Positions 1 to 8,705 of a DNA stretch of 64,000 nt are shown piece after piece. Location: assembly GCA_038146925.1 (NCBI GenBank), contig JAYQSP010000006.1, positions 372,001 to 436,000 on the forward strand. Direction: 5' to 3'. The notes beneath the pieces are model-generated. The model searched no databases, had not been told where the DNA came from, and saw only the letters and a program-made list of their open reading frames with translations. Both the position numbers and the translations under genes were made by a program. The number at the start of each line of letters is the position of its first letter. The stretch's first letter is position 1. Source of the DNA: UBA830 sp038146925. Its GTDB lineage: Bacteria > Pseudomonadota > Alphaproteobacteria > MPNO01 > UBA830.

Positions 1-2549
1 GGCGGCACGTCGCCGAATGTCGGCATCAGGTAATCGTGCAGGTTTTCGGTACGGCCCGGAATATATTCCTCCATCAGCGCGAGGCCGAGCCCCTGCGCCA
101 CACCGCCGTGAATCTGACCTTCGACCTGCATCGGATTGATCGCCGCGCCGACATCGTGCGCCGCCCAGACGTGAAGCACCTTTACCGTCCCGAGCTCGGT
201 ATCCACTTCCACTTCCGCGACCTGCGCGCCGAAGCCGTATGTGCCGTAGGGATTGCCCTGCCCCATCTCGTCCAGCGGCGTCGCCGGCGGATCGAACGTA
301 GCCTCGCCCAGCAGAACGTTGCCGCCGTGCTTGTCGGCAGGCAGATCGCCAAGGTCGATCTCGCGGACCGCGTCGCCGTCGGTGACGACCAGCTTGCCGT
401 CGCCGAATTCGAACGTCGCATCGTCTCCGGCATTCGCCATGCGAAGTATCTGACGTCGCAGATCCTCGCCGGCCTCCATCGCCGCGCGACCCGAGACATA
501 CGCCTGCCGCGATGCCGAGCTTTTGCCCGCATCCGCCGTAAGATCAGTATCGCCCCAGACGAGATTGACCTGATCCATGCGGATGCCGAGCGCGTCGGCG
601 ACGACCTGCACCATGGTGGTGTTGGTGCCCTGGCCGATATCCTGCGCCCCCGAATACAGCGTGACCCTGCCGTCCGCCGCGATGCCGATCTGCATCGTCG
701 ACGGGTTGGACAGGGACGTGTTGCCGCAGCCGTACCACATGCAGCCGACCCCGACGCCGCGGCGTTTTACGCCGTCGGTTTCGGCATTGAATTTCTCAGC
801 CGCGGCGCGCGCCTTTTTCCACGGATCGCGCAGCGCTTCCAGGCACTGATCGAGCCCGGCGGAATATTCCAGCACCTGGCCGGTCGCGGTTTCCTGTCCC
901 TTGCGGATGGCATTGCGGAGACGGAACTCCAGCGGATCCATGCCGATCGCTTCCGCCATGCGGTCCATCAGATTGTCATGCGCGATCGCCGCCTGGGGAA
1001 TGCCGAAGCCGCGAAAAGCGCCGGCCGGGGTGCCGTTGGTAAAAATGCCGCGCGCCCTTGCCTCGACATTGGGAACGAAATACGGCCCCGTCGCATGCAC
1101 CGGAACGCGATCTTTTACGGTCAAACCCCAGGACACATAGGCGCCCGTGTCGAAATCGCCATCGATTTCGTAGGCCACCAGATCGCCTTCCTTCGTACAG
1201 CCGTAACGCGCCGTGATGCGCGACGGATGCCGCTTGGTCGACGCCGACATGGATTCGATCCGGTTCCAGGTGCAGCGGACCGGCTTGTTCAGGATCCATG
1301 CCGCCAGCCCGATTACCGGATGGACGCCGAGATCCAGCTTGCCGCCGAACCCGCCGCCGCAGGCGGTGGGAATGATACGGACGGATTCCTTCGGCAGTCC
1401 CAGGATGTTGGCGACTTCGTCGCGGTCCATGTAGGGCGCCTGGGTCGACACCGTGATTTCCAGCCGGTCGCCGACCCGCCGGGCCCAGCCCGCTTCCGGT
1501 TCGATATAGCCGTGTTCGACGAACCCGGTCCGGTAGGAATCCTCGATCACCACATCGGCGGTTTTCATCGCCCCGGCTGCGTCGCCCTTTTTGACGAATC
1601 CCTCGGCCATCACATTGCCGGGAAATCCATCGTGAATCTGATGCGCGCCATCGGCGAGCGCGGCGTCGAGACCGTAAATATCTTCGCGCTTTTCGTAATC
1701 GATCGGCACGTCTTCGTCGCGGATGCCGTACACGCTCTCGTAATCGCCGATCAGCGCAACCACGGTCTCGCCCTTGAACCGGACCTCGCCATCGGCAAAG
1801 GCCGGCTGATCCTTCACGTCCGGATAGACACCATAGCCGTTGACCCCGGGCACGTCCGCCGCAGTCAGTATGCGTTCCAGTCCCGGCCACTTGTCATAGA
1901 GCGGTTGGAAATCGCCAAGCGTGAATGTTGCACTGGCATGCGGAGACCTTACGGTCCGCGCCCACAGCGCATCCGCCGGCGCCTGGTCGGCGCCATACAT
2001 TTCCGACCCGTCGACTTTCTGGATGCCGTCGGTTTTCAGTGCGCGGGCGCCCATCGCACCGCCCACGTCCGGGTTTTCGAACGACACGCCGTTGGGCTGC
2101 ACGACGTGCTTCACCGCATCGACGATGTTGCGGTACCCCGTGCAGCGGCACAGTACGCCGCCAAGGGCGTCGAGAATCTGGTCGTCGGTCGGCGTTTCGT
2201 TGTGTTTGAACAGATCGGCCGCCGCCATCAGCATGCCGGGCGTGCAGATACCGCACTGCGCCGCGCCGTATTCATGGAAGGCCTGCTGCAGATCGGTCAG
2301 CCGGCCGTCTTCCGACGCCAGACCTTCCACCGTCGTCACATTGCGTCCCGCGACCTGTGCGACCGGCACCAGGCAGGAACAGACCTGTTCGCCGTCCAGC
2401 AGCACCGTGCACGCGCCGCAGTCGCCCGCATCGCAGCCGACCTTCGTGCCCGTGAAACCGAGATCGTCGCGGAGCACATGTGCCAGACGGCGGACCGGTT
2501 GGGCGTCCGTCGCAGTGGATTTACCGTTCAGATTAAAGGAAATGGACAT
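1..2549 (-). CDS. Molybdenum hydroxylase, fused [2Fe-2S] and molybdopterin subunit (3' end cut by window)
   Basis: This is the catalytic chain of a xanthine dehydrogenase/aldehyde oxidase-family enzyme, which hydroxylates N-heterocycles or aldehydes with water as the oxygen source. The 5' end is inside the window and the 3' end runs off the left edge. Residues 1-150 form the iron-sulfur part: C39, C44, C47 and C59 fit the plant-type cluster, and C99, C102, C134 and C136 the second cluster. From about residue 165 the molybdopterin chain follows, including CGGGFGGK. In most relatives these are separate genes, so this is the fused Mo/Fe-S type. The start codon lies two bases after the stop of the FAD subunit, so the pair is translationally linked. 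The substrate cannot be told from sequence. Confidence 0.93.
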   Translation of the reverse strand, partial: MSISFNLNGKSTATDAQPVRRLAHVLRDDLGFTGTKVGCDAGDCGACTVLLDGEQVCSCLVPVAQVAGRNVTTVEGLASEDGRLTDLQQAFHEYGAAQCGICTPGMLMAAADLFKHNETPTDDQILDALGGVLCRCTGYRNIVDAVKHVVQPNGVSFENPDVGGAMGARALKTDGIQKVDGSEMYGADQAPADALWARTVRSPHASATFTLGDFQPLYDKWPGLERILTAADVPGVNGYGVYPDVKDQPAFADGEVRFKGETVVALIGDYESVYGIRDEDVPIDYEKREDIYGLDAALADGAHQIHDGFPGNVMAEGFVKKGDAAGAMKTADVVIEDSYRTGFVEHGYIEPEAGWARRVGDRLEITVSTQAPYMDRDEVANILGLPKESVRIIPTACGGGFGGKLDLGVHPVIGLAAWILNKPVRCTWNRIESMSASTKRHPSRITARYGCTKEGDLVAYEIDGDFDTGAYVSWGLTVKDRVPVHATGPYFVPNVEARARGIFTNGTPAGAFRGFGIPQAAIAHDNLMDRMAEAIGMDPLEFRLRNAIRKGQETATGQVLEYSAGLDQCLEALRDPWKKARAAAEKFNAETDGVKRRGVGVGCMWYGCGNTSLSNPSTMQIGIAADGRVTLYSGAQDIGQGTNTTMVQVVADALGIRMDQVNLVWGDTDLTADAGKSSASRQAYVSGRAAMEAGEDLRRQILRMANAGDDATFEFGDGKLVVTDGDAVREIDLGDLPADKHGGNVLLGEATFDPPATPLDEMGQGNPYGTYGFGAQVAEVEVDTELGTVKVLHVWAAHDVGAAINPMQVEGQIHGGVAQGLGLALMEEYIPGRTENLHDYLMPTFGDVP

Positions 2550-2551
2550 GG

Positions 2552-3388
2552 TCACTCCGTCAGTTCGGCGAGCGCGCGGCGGACCAGGGTCAGCGCGGCA
2601 TCAAGGCGGTAATCGGCGGAGCCGCGCACGTCCCCGATGGGGCTGAGCGGCGCCAGATGGTCGACGGCCACGATATCGGCGAGCGCCGCATCGGCCGGCA
2701 GTCCTGCGAGCGCGGCTTCGAGGTCCGGCAGCCGCGTCGCGACCTCGGAACAGGAGCCGACGGCGATACGGCAGCGATCGACCGTGCCGTCGGCCGTCTT
2801 TTCCAGAACGGCCGACACCATGACAATCGAAATCACCAGGTATTTGCGGGCACCCAGTTTCAGGAAGGCGCTCTTCGCATCGTTTCGGCATTTCGGAATG
2901 CACAGCCCGACCACCATCTCATCCGCCTTCAGCGCGGTTTTGCGGTTGCCGAGAACGAATTCGGACATCGGCACGTCCCGTTCGCCGGAAACGGACGCCA
3001 GCCGGACCGAAGCATCGAGCGCGATCAGCCCCGGCACGCCATCCGCGGCGGGCGAGGCATTGCAGACATTGCCGACGATGGTGCCGGCGTTCTGGATCTG
3101 CACGCCGCCCACTTCGCGGGCCGCCATCTTCATGGCGCGGAACCAGTCCGGCAGGTCGGCGCGGATCAGGTCCGTCCAGGTCGCCGTGGCGCCGATCAGA
3201 TAGTGATCGCCCTTGTCTTCGATCGTCCGCAGGCCTTCAATCGCCGTGACGTCGAGCACGTCCTCGTCCAGCGGTTTGCCGACGCGGGCAGGATAGAAAT
3301 CCGTGCCCCCGGCAACGATGGTGCGCCCGCCTTCCGCCAGAGCGGAAAGCGCATCGGAAAGCGCGGTCGGTCTAAGATAGGATGACAT
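2552..3388 (-). CDS. Molybdenum hydroxylase FAD-binding subunit
   Basis: This 278-residue flavoprotein passes electrons from the iron-sulfur clusters of the neighbouring molybdenum chain to the final acceptor. It has the CoxM/XdhB fold signature: the AGGTDFYP flavin-binding loop near residue 27 and NAGTIVGNVCNASPAADG near residue 95. Length is normal for the family. I chose the ATG at 3388, not an in-frame ATG at 3433, because the protein family starts at SSYLRP and a GGGAG/GAGG-type ribosome site precedes 3388. The gene comes first in the operon and is divergent from korA. A shared sequence motif sits just upstream at 3416-3438. Confidence 0.92.
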   Translation of the reverse strand: MSSYLRPTALSDALSALAEGGRTIVAGGTDFYPARVGKPLDEDVLDVTAIEGLRTIEDKGDHYLIGATATWTDLIRADLPDWFRAMKMAAREVGGVQIQNAGTIVGNVCNASPAADGVPGLIALDASVRLASVSGERDVPMSEFVLGNRKTALKADEMVVGLCIPKCRNDAKSAFLKLGARKYLVISIVMVSAVLEKTADGTVDRCRIAVGSCSEVATRLPDLEAALAGLPADAALADIVAVDHLAPLSPIGDVRGSADYRLDAALTLVRRALAELTE

Positions 3389-3415
3389 TAACGCCTCGAA
3401 CTCCCGTTGACGAGA

Positions 3416-3438
3416 TTGTTTGTGTACATACAATTATT
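3416..3438 (-). promoter_or_regulatory. Candidate operator, copy 1 (xdh side)
   Basis: The + strand reads TTGTTTGTGTACATACAATT here. It matches the copy at 3722-3743 at 18 of 22 positions in the same orientation. It contains an imperfect dyad (TTGTGTACATACAA), the kind of site bound by GntR/FCD-type repressors. It lies 28 bases upstream of the FAD-subunit start. The regulator is not in the window, so function is inferred. Confidence 0.45.
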
Positions 3439-3487
3439 CGTCAGTGATTGAGCCAAGTCAAGCGGGTGTTCGAGATATTCCGCTCCG

Positions 3488-3557
3488 TCGTCATTCCCGT
3501 GTACCCGGGAATCTGCCGATTGTTTTCCCGGTACCGTGATCTCCCCGCATGCGCGGG
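3488..3557. repeat. REP-like palindromic intergenic element
   Basis: Two short dyads lie in tandem: TCATTCCCG...CCGGGAAT at 3490-3512 and CCCCGCATGCGCGGG at 3543-3557. The form (GTCATTCCCG... then CCCCGC...GCGGG) is like the dispersed extragenic palindromes common in proteobacterial genomes. Only one copy is seen in this window, so its repetitive nature is inferred from resemblance. The rest of the 3439-3721 interval holds no recognisable gene. Confidence 0.45.
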
Positions 3558-3721
3558 TTTGAGGCGACCGGAAACGGCTGTTTACGGTCACGTCAATTTG
3601 GGGGTGAAAGACTCGATAGGCATGTTATAAATCGCCGCTGCCGGTCTTCGGGCAAGGATGCGATCGTTCAGAATCGCCGGCCCGTCGCATCGGCTTGACG
3701 GGGATGAAGCACCCACCTAAT

Positions 3722-3743
3722 TTGTTTGTACACATATAATAAT
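3722..3743 (+). promoter_or_regulatory. Candidate operator, copy 2 (kor side)
   Basis: TTGTTTGTACACATATAATA on the + strand is the partner of the 3416-3438 site. Its right half contains TATAAT, so the motif may overlap the korA -10 box. It ends 13 bases before the korA start codon. The pair suggests that one regulator controls both the molybdenum hydroxylase and korAB. Confidence 0.45.
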
Positions 3744-3756
3744 CTGGACAGGTTTC

Positions 3757-5622
3757 ATGGCAACAAACGTCGCCTCTTCCGATGACGGAGAGCGCAAGGC
3801 TCTAGACTCAGTCGTTATCCGTTTCGCCGGCGATTCCGGTGACGGGATGCAGCTGACCGGCACCCAATTCACGCAGTCGACCGCCCTCATGGGCAACGAT
3901 CTGGCCACCTTCCCGGACTTCCCGGCGGAGATCCGCGCCCCGGCCGGCACGACATTCGGCGTCAGCGCGTTCCAGATCAATTTCGCGTCCTACGACATCC
4001 AGACGCCGGGCGACGATCCGGACGTGCTGGTCGCAATGAACCCGGCGGCACTGAAAGTGCATCTGAAGGACGTGCCCAAGGGCGGCACGGTGATCCTGAA
4101 CGTCGATGCGTTTACCGACCGCAACATCGCGCGCGCCGGTTACGAAGAAAACCCGCTGGAAGACGGCACGCTGGACAACCACGTCGTCATCGCGATCGAA
4201 ATCAACAAGCTGACCAACGCCGCCGTCGCAGAGTGCGACGTGTCGTCGAAGGAAGCCACGCGCTGCAAGAACTTCTGGGCGCTTGGCCTGATGTGCTGGA
4301 TGTACAACCGCGACCGCCAGCCGACCATCGACTGGGTCAACCAGCGTTTCGGCAAGCTGCCGAACATCGCCGCCGCAAACATCGCGGCGCTGAACGCCGG
4401 CCACGCATACGGCGAAACGGTCGAACTGCCGTCCGGCGTCGAAGCCTACGTCGTGCCCCGCGCGGACGTTCAGCCCGGCACGTACCGCGCCGTCACCGGC
4501 ACCGAAGCCGTCGCCTGGGGCCTGGTCGCGGGCGCCAAGAAAGCCAACCTAGACCTGTTCCTCGGCTCCTATCCGATCACGCCCGCCTCGGCGCTGCTGC
4601 ATACGCTGACCAGCCTGAAACAGTACGGCGTCACGACCTTCCAGGCGGAAGACGAAATCGCCGCCGTGTGTTCGGCCATCGGCGCCGCCTATGCGGGATC
4701 GCTTGGCGTCACCTCGTCGTCGGGTCCCGGCATCGCGCTGAAGACCGAGGCCATCGGCCTCGCACTCGTCACCGAACTGCCGCTGGTCATCGTCAACGTC
4801 CAGCGCGGCGGCCCGTCGACCGGCCTGCCCACCAAGACCGAACAGTCGGATCTGTTCCAGGCGGTCTACGGCCGCAACGCGGACACGCCGTTGCCGGTTG
4901 TCGCATCCCGCACCGCGGGCGACTGCTTCGAAACCGCGATCGAGGCTGTGCGTCTCGCCACCAAATACATGACGCCGGTCATCCTGCTGACCGACGGCTT
5001 TCTCGCCAACTCGGCGGAGCCGTGGGAAATTCCGGATGCCGACGCCATCGCCGATTTCCCGGTCGAATTCCGCACCGATCCCGAAGGCTTCCATCCGTAT
5101 CTGCGCGACGAAAAAACGCTGGCGCGGAACTGGGCCATTCCCGGCACGCCGGGGCTGATGCACCGCATCGGCGGCATCGAAAAGGATTACGACAGCGGTC
5201 ATATTTCCTATGACAGCGACAACCACCACCGGATGACCAAGGTCCGTGCCGCCAAGATCGACGGCATCGCCGACGACATCCCGGCGCAGGAGGTTTCCGC
5301 CGGCGAAAACACCGGCAAGCTTGCCGTCGTCGGCTGGGGGTCGACCTTCGGGGCGATCAACCAGGCGGTCGGCCGCTGCGTCAAGGACGGGCTCAGCGTC
5401 TCGCACATCCATCTCCGTCACATCCATCCCTTCCCGAAGAACCTGGGCGACCTGCTGTCCGGCTTTGACAGGGTGATGGTGCCGGAAATGAACAACGGAC
5501 AGCTCGTCCACGTGCTGCGCGACAAATATCTCGTCGACGCCGAAAGCATTACGCAAATCACGGGTCAGCCCTTCAAGGTATCGACCCTCGAACGCGAGAT
5601 CCGCTCGCGGGTGGAAGGATAA
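3757..5622 (+). CDS. korA: 2-oxoacid:ferredoxin oxidoreductase, fused gamma-alpha subunit
   Basis: This 621-residue chain is the large subunit of a 2-oxoglutarate (or related 2-oxoacid) ferredoxin oxidoreductase, which decarboxylates a 2-oxoacid to its acyl-CoA and reduces ferredoxin. The N-terminal ~190 residues are the gamma domain (RFAGDSGDGM at residue 22). The pyrimidine-binding alpha domain follows, with GGPSTGLPTKTEQSDL near residue 349, the CoA/substrate loop typical of KorA. No 4Fe-4S ferredoxin domain is fused. korB follows after three bases, so the two are co-transcribed. In aerobes KorAB can replace the 2-oxoglutarate dehydrogenase complex. Substrate is inferred from similarity to KorA. 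Confidence 0.93.
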   Translation: MATNVASSDDGERKALDSVVIRFAGDSGDGMQLTGTQFTQSTALMGNDLATFPDFPAEIRAPAGTTFGVSAFQINFASYDIQTPGDDPDVLVAMNPAALKVHLKDVPKGGTVILNVDAFTDRNIARAGYEENPLEDGTLDNHVVIAIEINKLTNAAVAECDVSSKEATRCKNFWALGLMCWMYNRDRQPTIDWVNQRFGKLPNIAAANIAALNAGHAYGETVELPSGVEAYVVPRADVQPGTYRAVTGTEAVAWGLVAGAKKANLDLFLGSYPITPASALLHTLTSLKQYGVTTFQAEDEIAAVCSAIGAAYAGSLGVTSSSGPGIALKTEAIGLALVTELPLVIVNVQRGGPSTGLPTKTEQSDLFQAVYGRNADTPLPVVASRTAGDCFETAIEAVRLATKYMTPVILLTDGFLANSAEPWEIPDADAIADFPVEFRTDPEGFHPYLRDEKTLARNWAIPGTPGLMHRIGGIEKDYDSGHISYDSDNHHRMTKVRAAKIDGIADDIPAQEVSAGENTGKLAVVGWGSTFGAINQAVGRCVKDGLSVSHIHLRHIHPFPKNLGDLLSGFDRVMVPEMNNGQLVHVLRDKYLVDAESITQITGQPFKVSTLEREIRSRVEG

Positions 5623-5625
5623 GCC

Positions 5626-6660
5626 ATGAACGTCGAAACTCCCGTCGAAGCGCTGAAGCCGAACGACTACGCCTCGGACCAGGAAGTCCGCTGGTGCCCC
5701 GGCTGCGGCGATTACGCCATCATCAAGGGCGTGCACCGCACGCTGGCCGAACTGCAGATTCCATTGGAAAAGCTGGTCTTCTTCTCCGGCATCGGCTGCG
5801 CGGCGCGGTTCCCCTATTACATGGCGTCCTACGGTTTCCACACCATTCACGGCCGCGCCCCGGCGCTAGCCACGGGCGCGAAACTCGCCAATCCCGATCT
5901 CGACATCTGGGTCGTGATGGGCGACGGCGACGCGCTGTCGATCGGCGGCAACCACACGATGCACGCCATCCGCCGCAACGTCGACCTGAACCTGCTGCTG
6001 TTCAACAACGAGATCTACGGCCTGACCAAGGGCCAGTACTCGCCGACCAGCCAGCTCGGCACGCGCTCTCCGTCAACGCCGCAGGGCTCGGTCGATGCGC
6101 CGCTGACGCCGCTCAGCCTCGCGCTCGGCGCCAATGCCCGCTTCGTCGCGCGCACGTTCGACACCAACCAGAAGCACATGCCCGGCGTCCTGAAAGCCGC
6201 GCACGCCCACAAGGGCGCCTCGCTGGTCGAAATCATCCAGAACTGCATCGTCTATAACGACGGCGCGTTCGACGGCTGGACCGACAAGAAGGTGGTGGCC
6301 GACAACTCGATCACGGTCGAGCACGGCAAGCCGCTGATCTTCGGCGCCGACGAAAACAAAGGCATCGCCCGGGCCGAGGACGGCTTCGGCATCCGCGTCG
6401 TCACCATCGGCGAGGACGGCATCACCGAGGACGACGTGCTGGTCCACGACGAGCAGAACAAGATGCTCGCCATGATGCTGGCCGACATGAAGCAGCCGGA
6501 GTTCCCGGTCGCGCTCGGCGTGCTCTACAACAATCCGGCCAAGGCCTATGACGAAGCGGTCCACGAACAGCTCGCCGCGGTCAAGGAATCCACCCCCGCC
6601 GGCACCATCAACGAAATGCTCCGCAAGGGGCGGACCTGGACGGTGGCCGAAGGGGCGTAA
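5626..6660 (+). CDS. korB: 2-oxoacid:ferredoxin oxidoreductase beta subunit (thiamine-diphosphate binding)
   Basis: The 344-residue partner of KorA binds thiamine diphosphate and a 4Fe-4S cluster. WCPGCGDYA at residues 23-31 supplies the first cluster cysteines. GDGDALSIGGNH near residue 98 and NNEIYGLTKGQ near residue 126 form the ThDP/Mg binding motif. The sequence LGTRSPSTPQGS after the ThDP motif is typical of KorB. The ribosome-binding site is inside the end of korA (GGAAGGATAAGCC before ATG). The unit ends at a strong hairpin 40 bases downstream. Confidence 0.94.
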   Translation: MNVETPVEALKPNDYASDQEVRWCPGCGDYAIIKGVHRTLAELQIPLEKLVFFSGIGCAARFPYYMASYGFHTIHGRAPALATGAKLANPDLDIWVVMGDGDALSIGGNHTMHAIRRNVDLNLLLFNNEIYGLTKGQYSPTSQLGTRSPSTPQGSVDAPLTPLSLALGANARFVARTFDTNQKHMPGVLKAAHAHKGASLVEIIQNCIVYNDGAFDGWTDKKVVADNSITVEHGKPLIFGADENKGIARAEDGFGIRVVTIGEDGITEDDVLVHDEQNKMLAMMLADMKQPEFPVALGVLYNNPAKAYDEAVHEQLAAVKESTPAGTINEMLRKGRTWTVAEGA

Positions 6661-6700
6661 GCCTCAACGTCAGGCTCTGCGTTTCAGGCGGACAGACAAA

Positions 6701-6731
6701 ACCCGGCGGGAGAGCTTCCGCCGGGTATTTT
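6701..6731. terminator. Bidirectional intrinsic terminator between korB and the cupin gene
   Basis: An 11-base-pair stem (ACCCGGCGGGA / TTCCGCCGGGT) with loop GAGC is followed by ATTTT and preceded by AAAA. It lies between converging genes and can stop transcription from both sides. Confidence 0.85.
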
Positions 6732-6742
6732 ACGAATAATCT

Positions 6743-7348
6743 TTACACCAGATCATGCGGCACCTGTTTCGGTCCGTAACGCCGGATACGGGTGCCCGCC
6801 TCTTCGTCGTACCAGCTTTGCAGGTTCTTCCCGACATTGCCGTTGCGCAGGATCAGGCCGATGGTGCGGTGGGGGCCGTTGTGTTCGACGTGGATGTCGC
6901 CGGGCGGCACGAAATCGATATAGCCGGGCGCGACCTGGTGGTCGCCGATCAGTTCCAGCTCTATTCCGTCGTCGGATCCCGGATCGCCGCCCTGCCCCGC
7001 GCCCGCATCGACGCGGCGATAGCGTTTGACGGTTTCGCCGCCGGCCAGCACGCCGTAGACCGTGAGGACGTCTCCGTGATCGTGGATCGGCGTCGCCTCG
7101 CGCGGTTCCTTGATCAGGGCGTTCAGGACGAAGCCGTAATCGGAATCTTCATAGAACAGCAGGTTTTCGTAGTGGCCGTTTTCCGGGTCGTTGCGCGACG
7201 GCCAGGTTTCGGCGCGCTGCTTCAGATCCGGATCGGCCAGCAGTTTTTCGAGCAACGGACGGCCCTGTTCGAAGCGTTCCAGGTCGTCCATGTCCCCGGC
7301 ATAAAGGGCACGAAAATCGGTAATGAATTCTTCCAGTGCGGGCAGCAT
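6743..7348 (-). CDS. Cysteine dioxygenase-like cupin protein
   Basis: The 201-residue protein has the cupin architecture of thiol dioxygenases. H89 and H91 (PIHDHGD) and H153 (DIHVEHN) match the three-histidine iron site of cysteine or 3-mercaptopropionate dioxygenase, which add O2 to a thiol to make a sulfinate. I chose the ATG at 7348, because TTGGAGACGCGCC gives a good ribosome site and the upstream extension to 7594 has no domain character. It converges on korB across the terminator. A second cupin of similar type is at 48710-49216. The thiol substrate is uncertain. Confidence 0.8.
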   Translation of the reverse strand: MLPALEEFITDFRALYAGDMDDLERFEQGRPLLEKLLADPDLKQRAETWPSRNDPENGHYENLLFYEDSDYGFVLNALIKEPREATPIHDHGDVLTVYGVLAGGETVKRYRRVDAGAGQGGDPGSDDGIELELIGDHQVAPGYIDFVPPGDIHVEHNGPHRTIGLILRNGNVGKNLQSWYDEEAGTRIRRYGPKQVPHDLV

Positions 7349-7397
7349 GGCGCGTCTCCAATCCGGTTTCGAAGAGTCTGGCGCATTCGCCGAAAAT

Positions 7398-7535
7398 TCA
7401 CAACGGCGACGGCCATACCGGCGGCATGCCCTTGCCGGGGGCGCCCTCGTCGGTGCCGCCATTGGCCAGGGCGACACGATGAAATTCTTCGACCGCCTCC
7501 ACACCAGCGCGCCTTTCCCCGTAAGGCCCAAAGCG
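7398..7535 (-). pseudogene. Remnant of a VOC (glyoxalase-like) gene
   Basis: One minus-strand frame reads VEAVEEFHRVALANGGTDEG and then GAPGKG, which is the 'AVDAFHRAALAAGGTDEGAPG' segment of VOC-family proteins. No start codon with a ribosome site precedes it, and the conserved YYAAFVRDPDGN end is lost. About 45 codons survive, just upstream of the cupin gene. It is likely a decayed gene. The interval from 7536 to 7854 holds no other coding signal. Confidence 0.4.
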
Positions 7536-7854
7536 GACACGACCTCTAATACAGGAGATCGGCTCAAACCGGTGCCCACCCCACGCACCGCCAATCTGCT
7601 CGACCTTTAAACACCCAGGCCGAAAAGGTCTGTTCAACCCCGAACTTTCGGTGTGACAAACGTCACTCAAACCCCGACAAAACCTCCGCAACCCATTGAT
7701 TTAATGCGTTATTTTGGATCAAACGCATTGAAACAAATCGAAACAATTATGTTGCAAACTATGTCAAACCGCTCATATCCTGATGGAAGTTGAGTATCAC
7801 AGACGGTTCCAGTCGGTTCAGTCCGGATTAGTTGAGTAGAGCAGGATCAGTAGC

Positions 7855-8145
7855 ATGCGTAGCAAAAACCTTACCGCGGCCCTTTCCGGGGCCGCTTTTT
7901 TTTCACCCTCGCAGGCGGCCCGACCGTCGCACAGCCGGCAAGCGACGACCAGGTGCGGCTCTGCGCCAGGCACGTCGCGGAGATGGAACGTACCGTCGCC
8001 CGTCAGACCGCCGGCGAGGACCGCAAACGCATCATTGTGATGCTCGGCCAAGCTAAAAAAGCCTGCTTTCGGGGGCGATATCGGCGCCGCGTATCAGGGG
8101 GCAAGCAAAGGCCTGCAGCTCGCGAACAACGCGTCGCGAAAATAG
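7855..8145 (+). pseudogene. Small exported protein with two compensating frameshifts
   Basis: The ATG at 7855 opens a frame (MRSKNLTAALSGAAFF) that looks like a signal peptide but soon loses sense. If one base is missing from the T8 run at 7896-7903, the frame continues as a periplasmic protein: GGPTVAQPASDDQVRLCARH, then VMLGQAKKACF. A second change of opposite sign in the G run near 8070 returns to the first frame, giving GDIGAAYQGASKGLQLANNA and a stop at 8143-8145, only 2 bases before the end of the converging gene. The restored product would be about 96 residues. Both lesions lie in homopolymers, so either true decay or sequencing error is possible. I do not recognise the family. Confidence 0.55.
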
Positions 8146-8147
8146 AT

Positions 8148-8705
8148 TTACTGTCCGGGGTCAGGCGTCCTGACGGGGTGGATAGGTCGCCACAGGCGTA
8201 CCTCCCACCCCGCGGGCGGCTCTTCAATATCGGGTTCTCCCACCTTCACGCCGCGCTGCGCGATCGTCCGGTCCAGTCCGACGACCGTCAGCGGGATATA
8301 GTCCGGCGGCAGCGGCGCTGCATCCGGCGACTGCCGGTCGATCAGGGACAGGCAGTCTTCCATCGCCGTCGCCAGATCGGGTTCCGACGTCCCGTCCGGC
8401 CCCTGCACGAGGTTGCGGTCCCAGTTGATCATGTTCGGACGGAATTTCGGGTCCACCGAATTGCGCCCGGCCTTCGACGTATAGGCCTCGCTGGTCATGA
8501 CATCGGGCCCGGCCAGCCGGTAAAGCCCCAGAAACGGGGCGCGGACGTTCTGTTCGCAATGAAACCGCTGGGCCGTCAGAAACCCCGGAATGGTCAGCAG
8601 CATGCTGATATGCTTCCAGTAGAAGTCGTCGAATGCCGTGCGTTCCGCCGCCGTCTCGTGCGGATAATCGCACTCGACCATGTAGTAGGTAACCCTGTCG
8701 GCCAT
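8148..8705 (-). CDS. Hypothetical protein, dimeric alpha-beta barrel-like
   Basis: The 185-residue protein begins RVTYYMVECDYPHETAAE and continues FDDFYWKHISMLLTIPGFLT, which resembles the ferredoxin-like (EthD/Dabb) proteins that handle small hydrophobic molecules. No catalytic motif is clear. Its ATG overlaps the stop of the upstream Nfu gene (TGATG), so it is translated in the same operon, the last gene of the unit that also carries ispG and thrH. Function unknown. Confidence 0.75.
   Translation of the reverse strand: MADRVTYYMVECDYPHETAAERTAFDDFYWKHISMLLTIPGFLTAQRFHCEQNVRAPFLGLYRLAGPDVMTSEAYTSKAGRNSVDPKFRPNMINWDRNLVQGPDGTSEPDLATAMEDCLSLIDRQSPDAAPLPPDYIPLTVVGLDRTIAQRGVKVGEPDIEEPPAGWEVRLWRPIHPVRTPDPGQ

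Noticed and set aside
36..2612. Long + strand open frame over the molybdenum hydroxylase
   Set aside because: It is the antisense of the real minus-strand gene; its product is Arg/His-rich with no domain, and the minus strand shows the full Fe-S and Mo motifs.
7536..7854. Possible riboswitch in the 5' region of the small exported gene
   Set aside because: A GTGAC/GTCAC dyad is seen near 7650, but no conserved aptamer pattern could be recognised.
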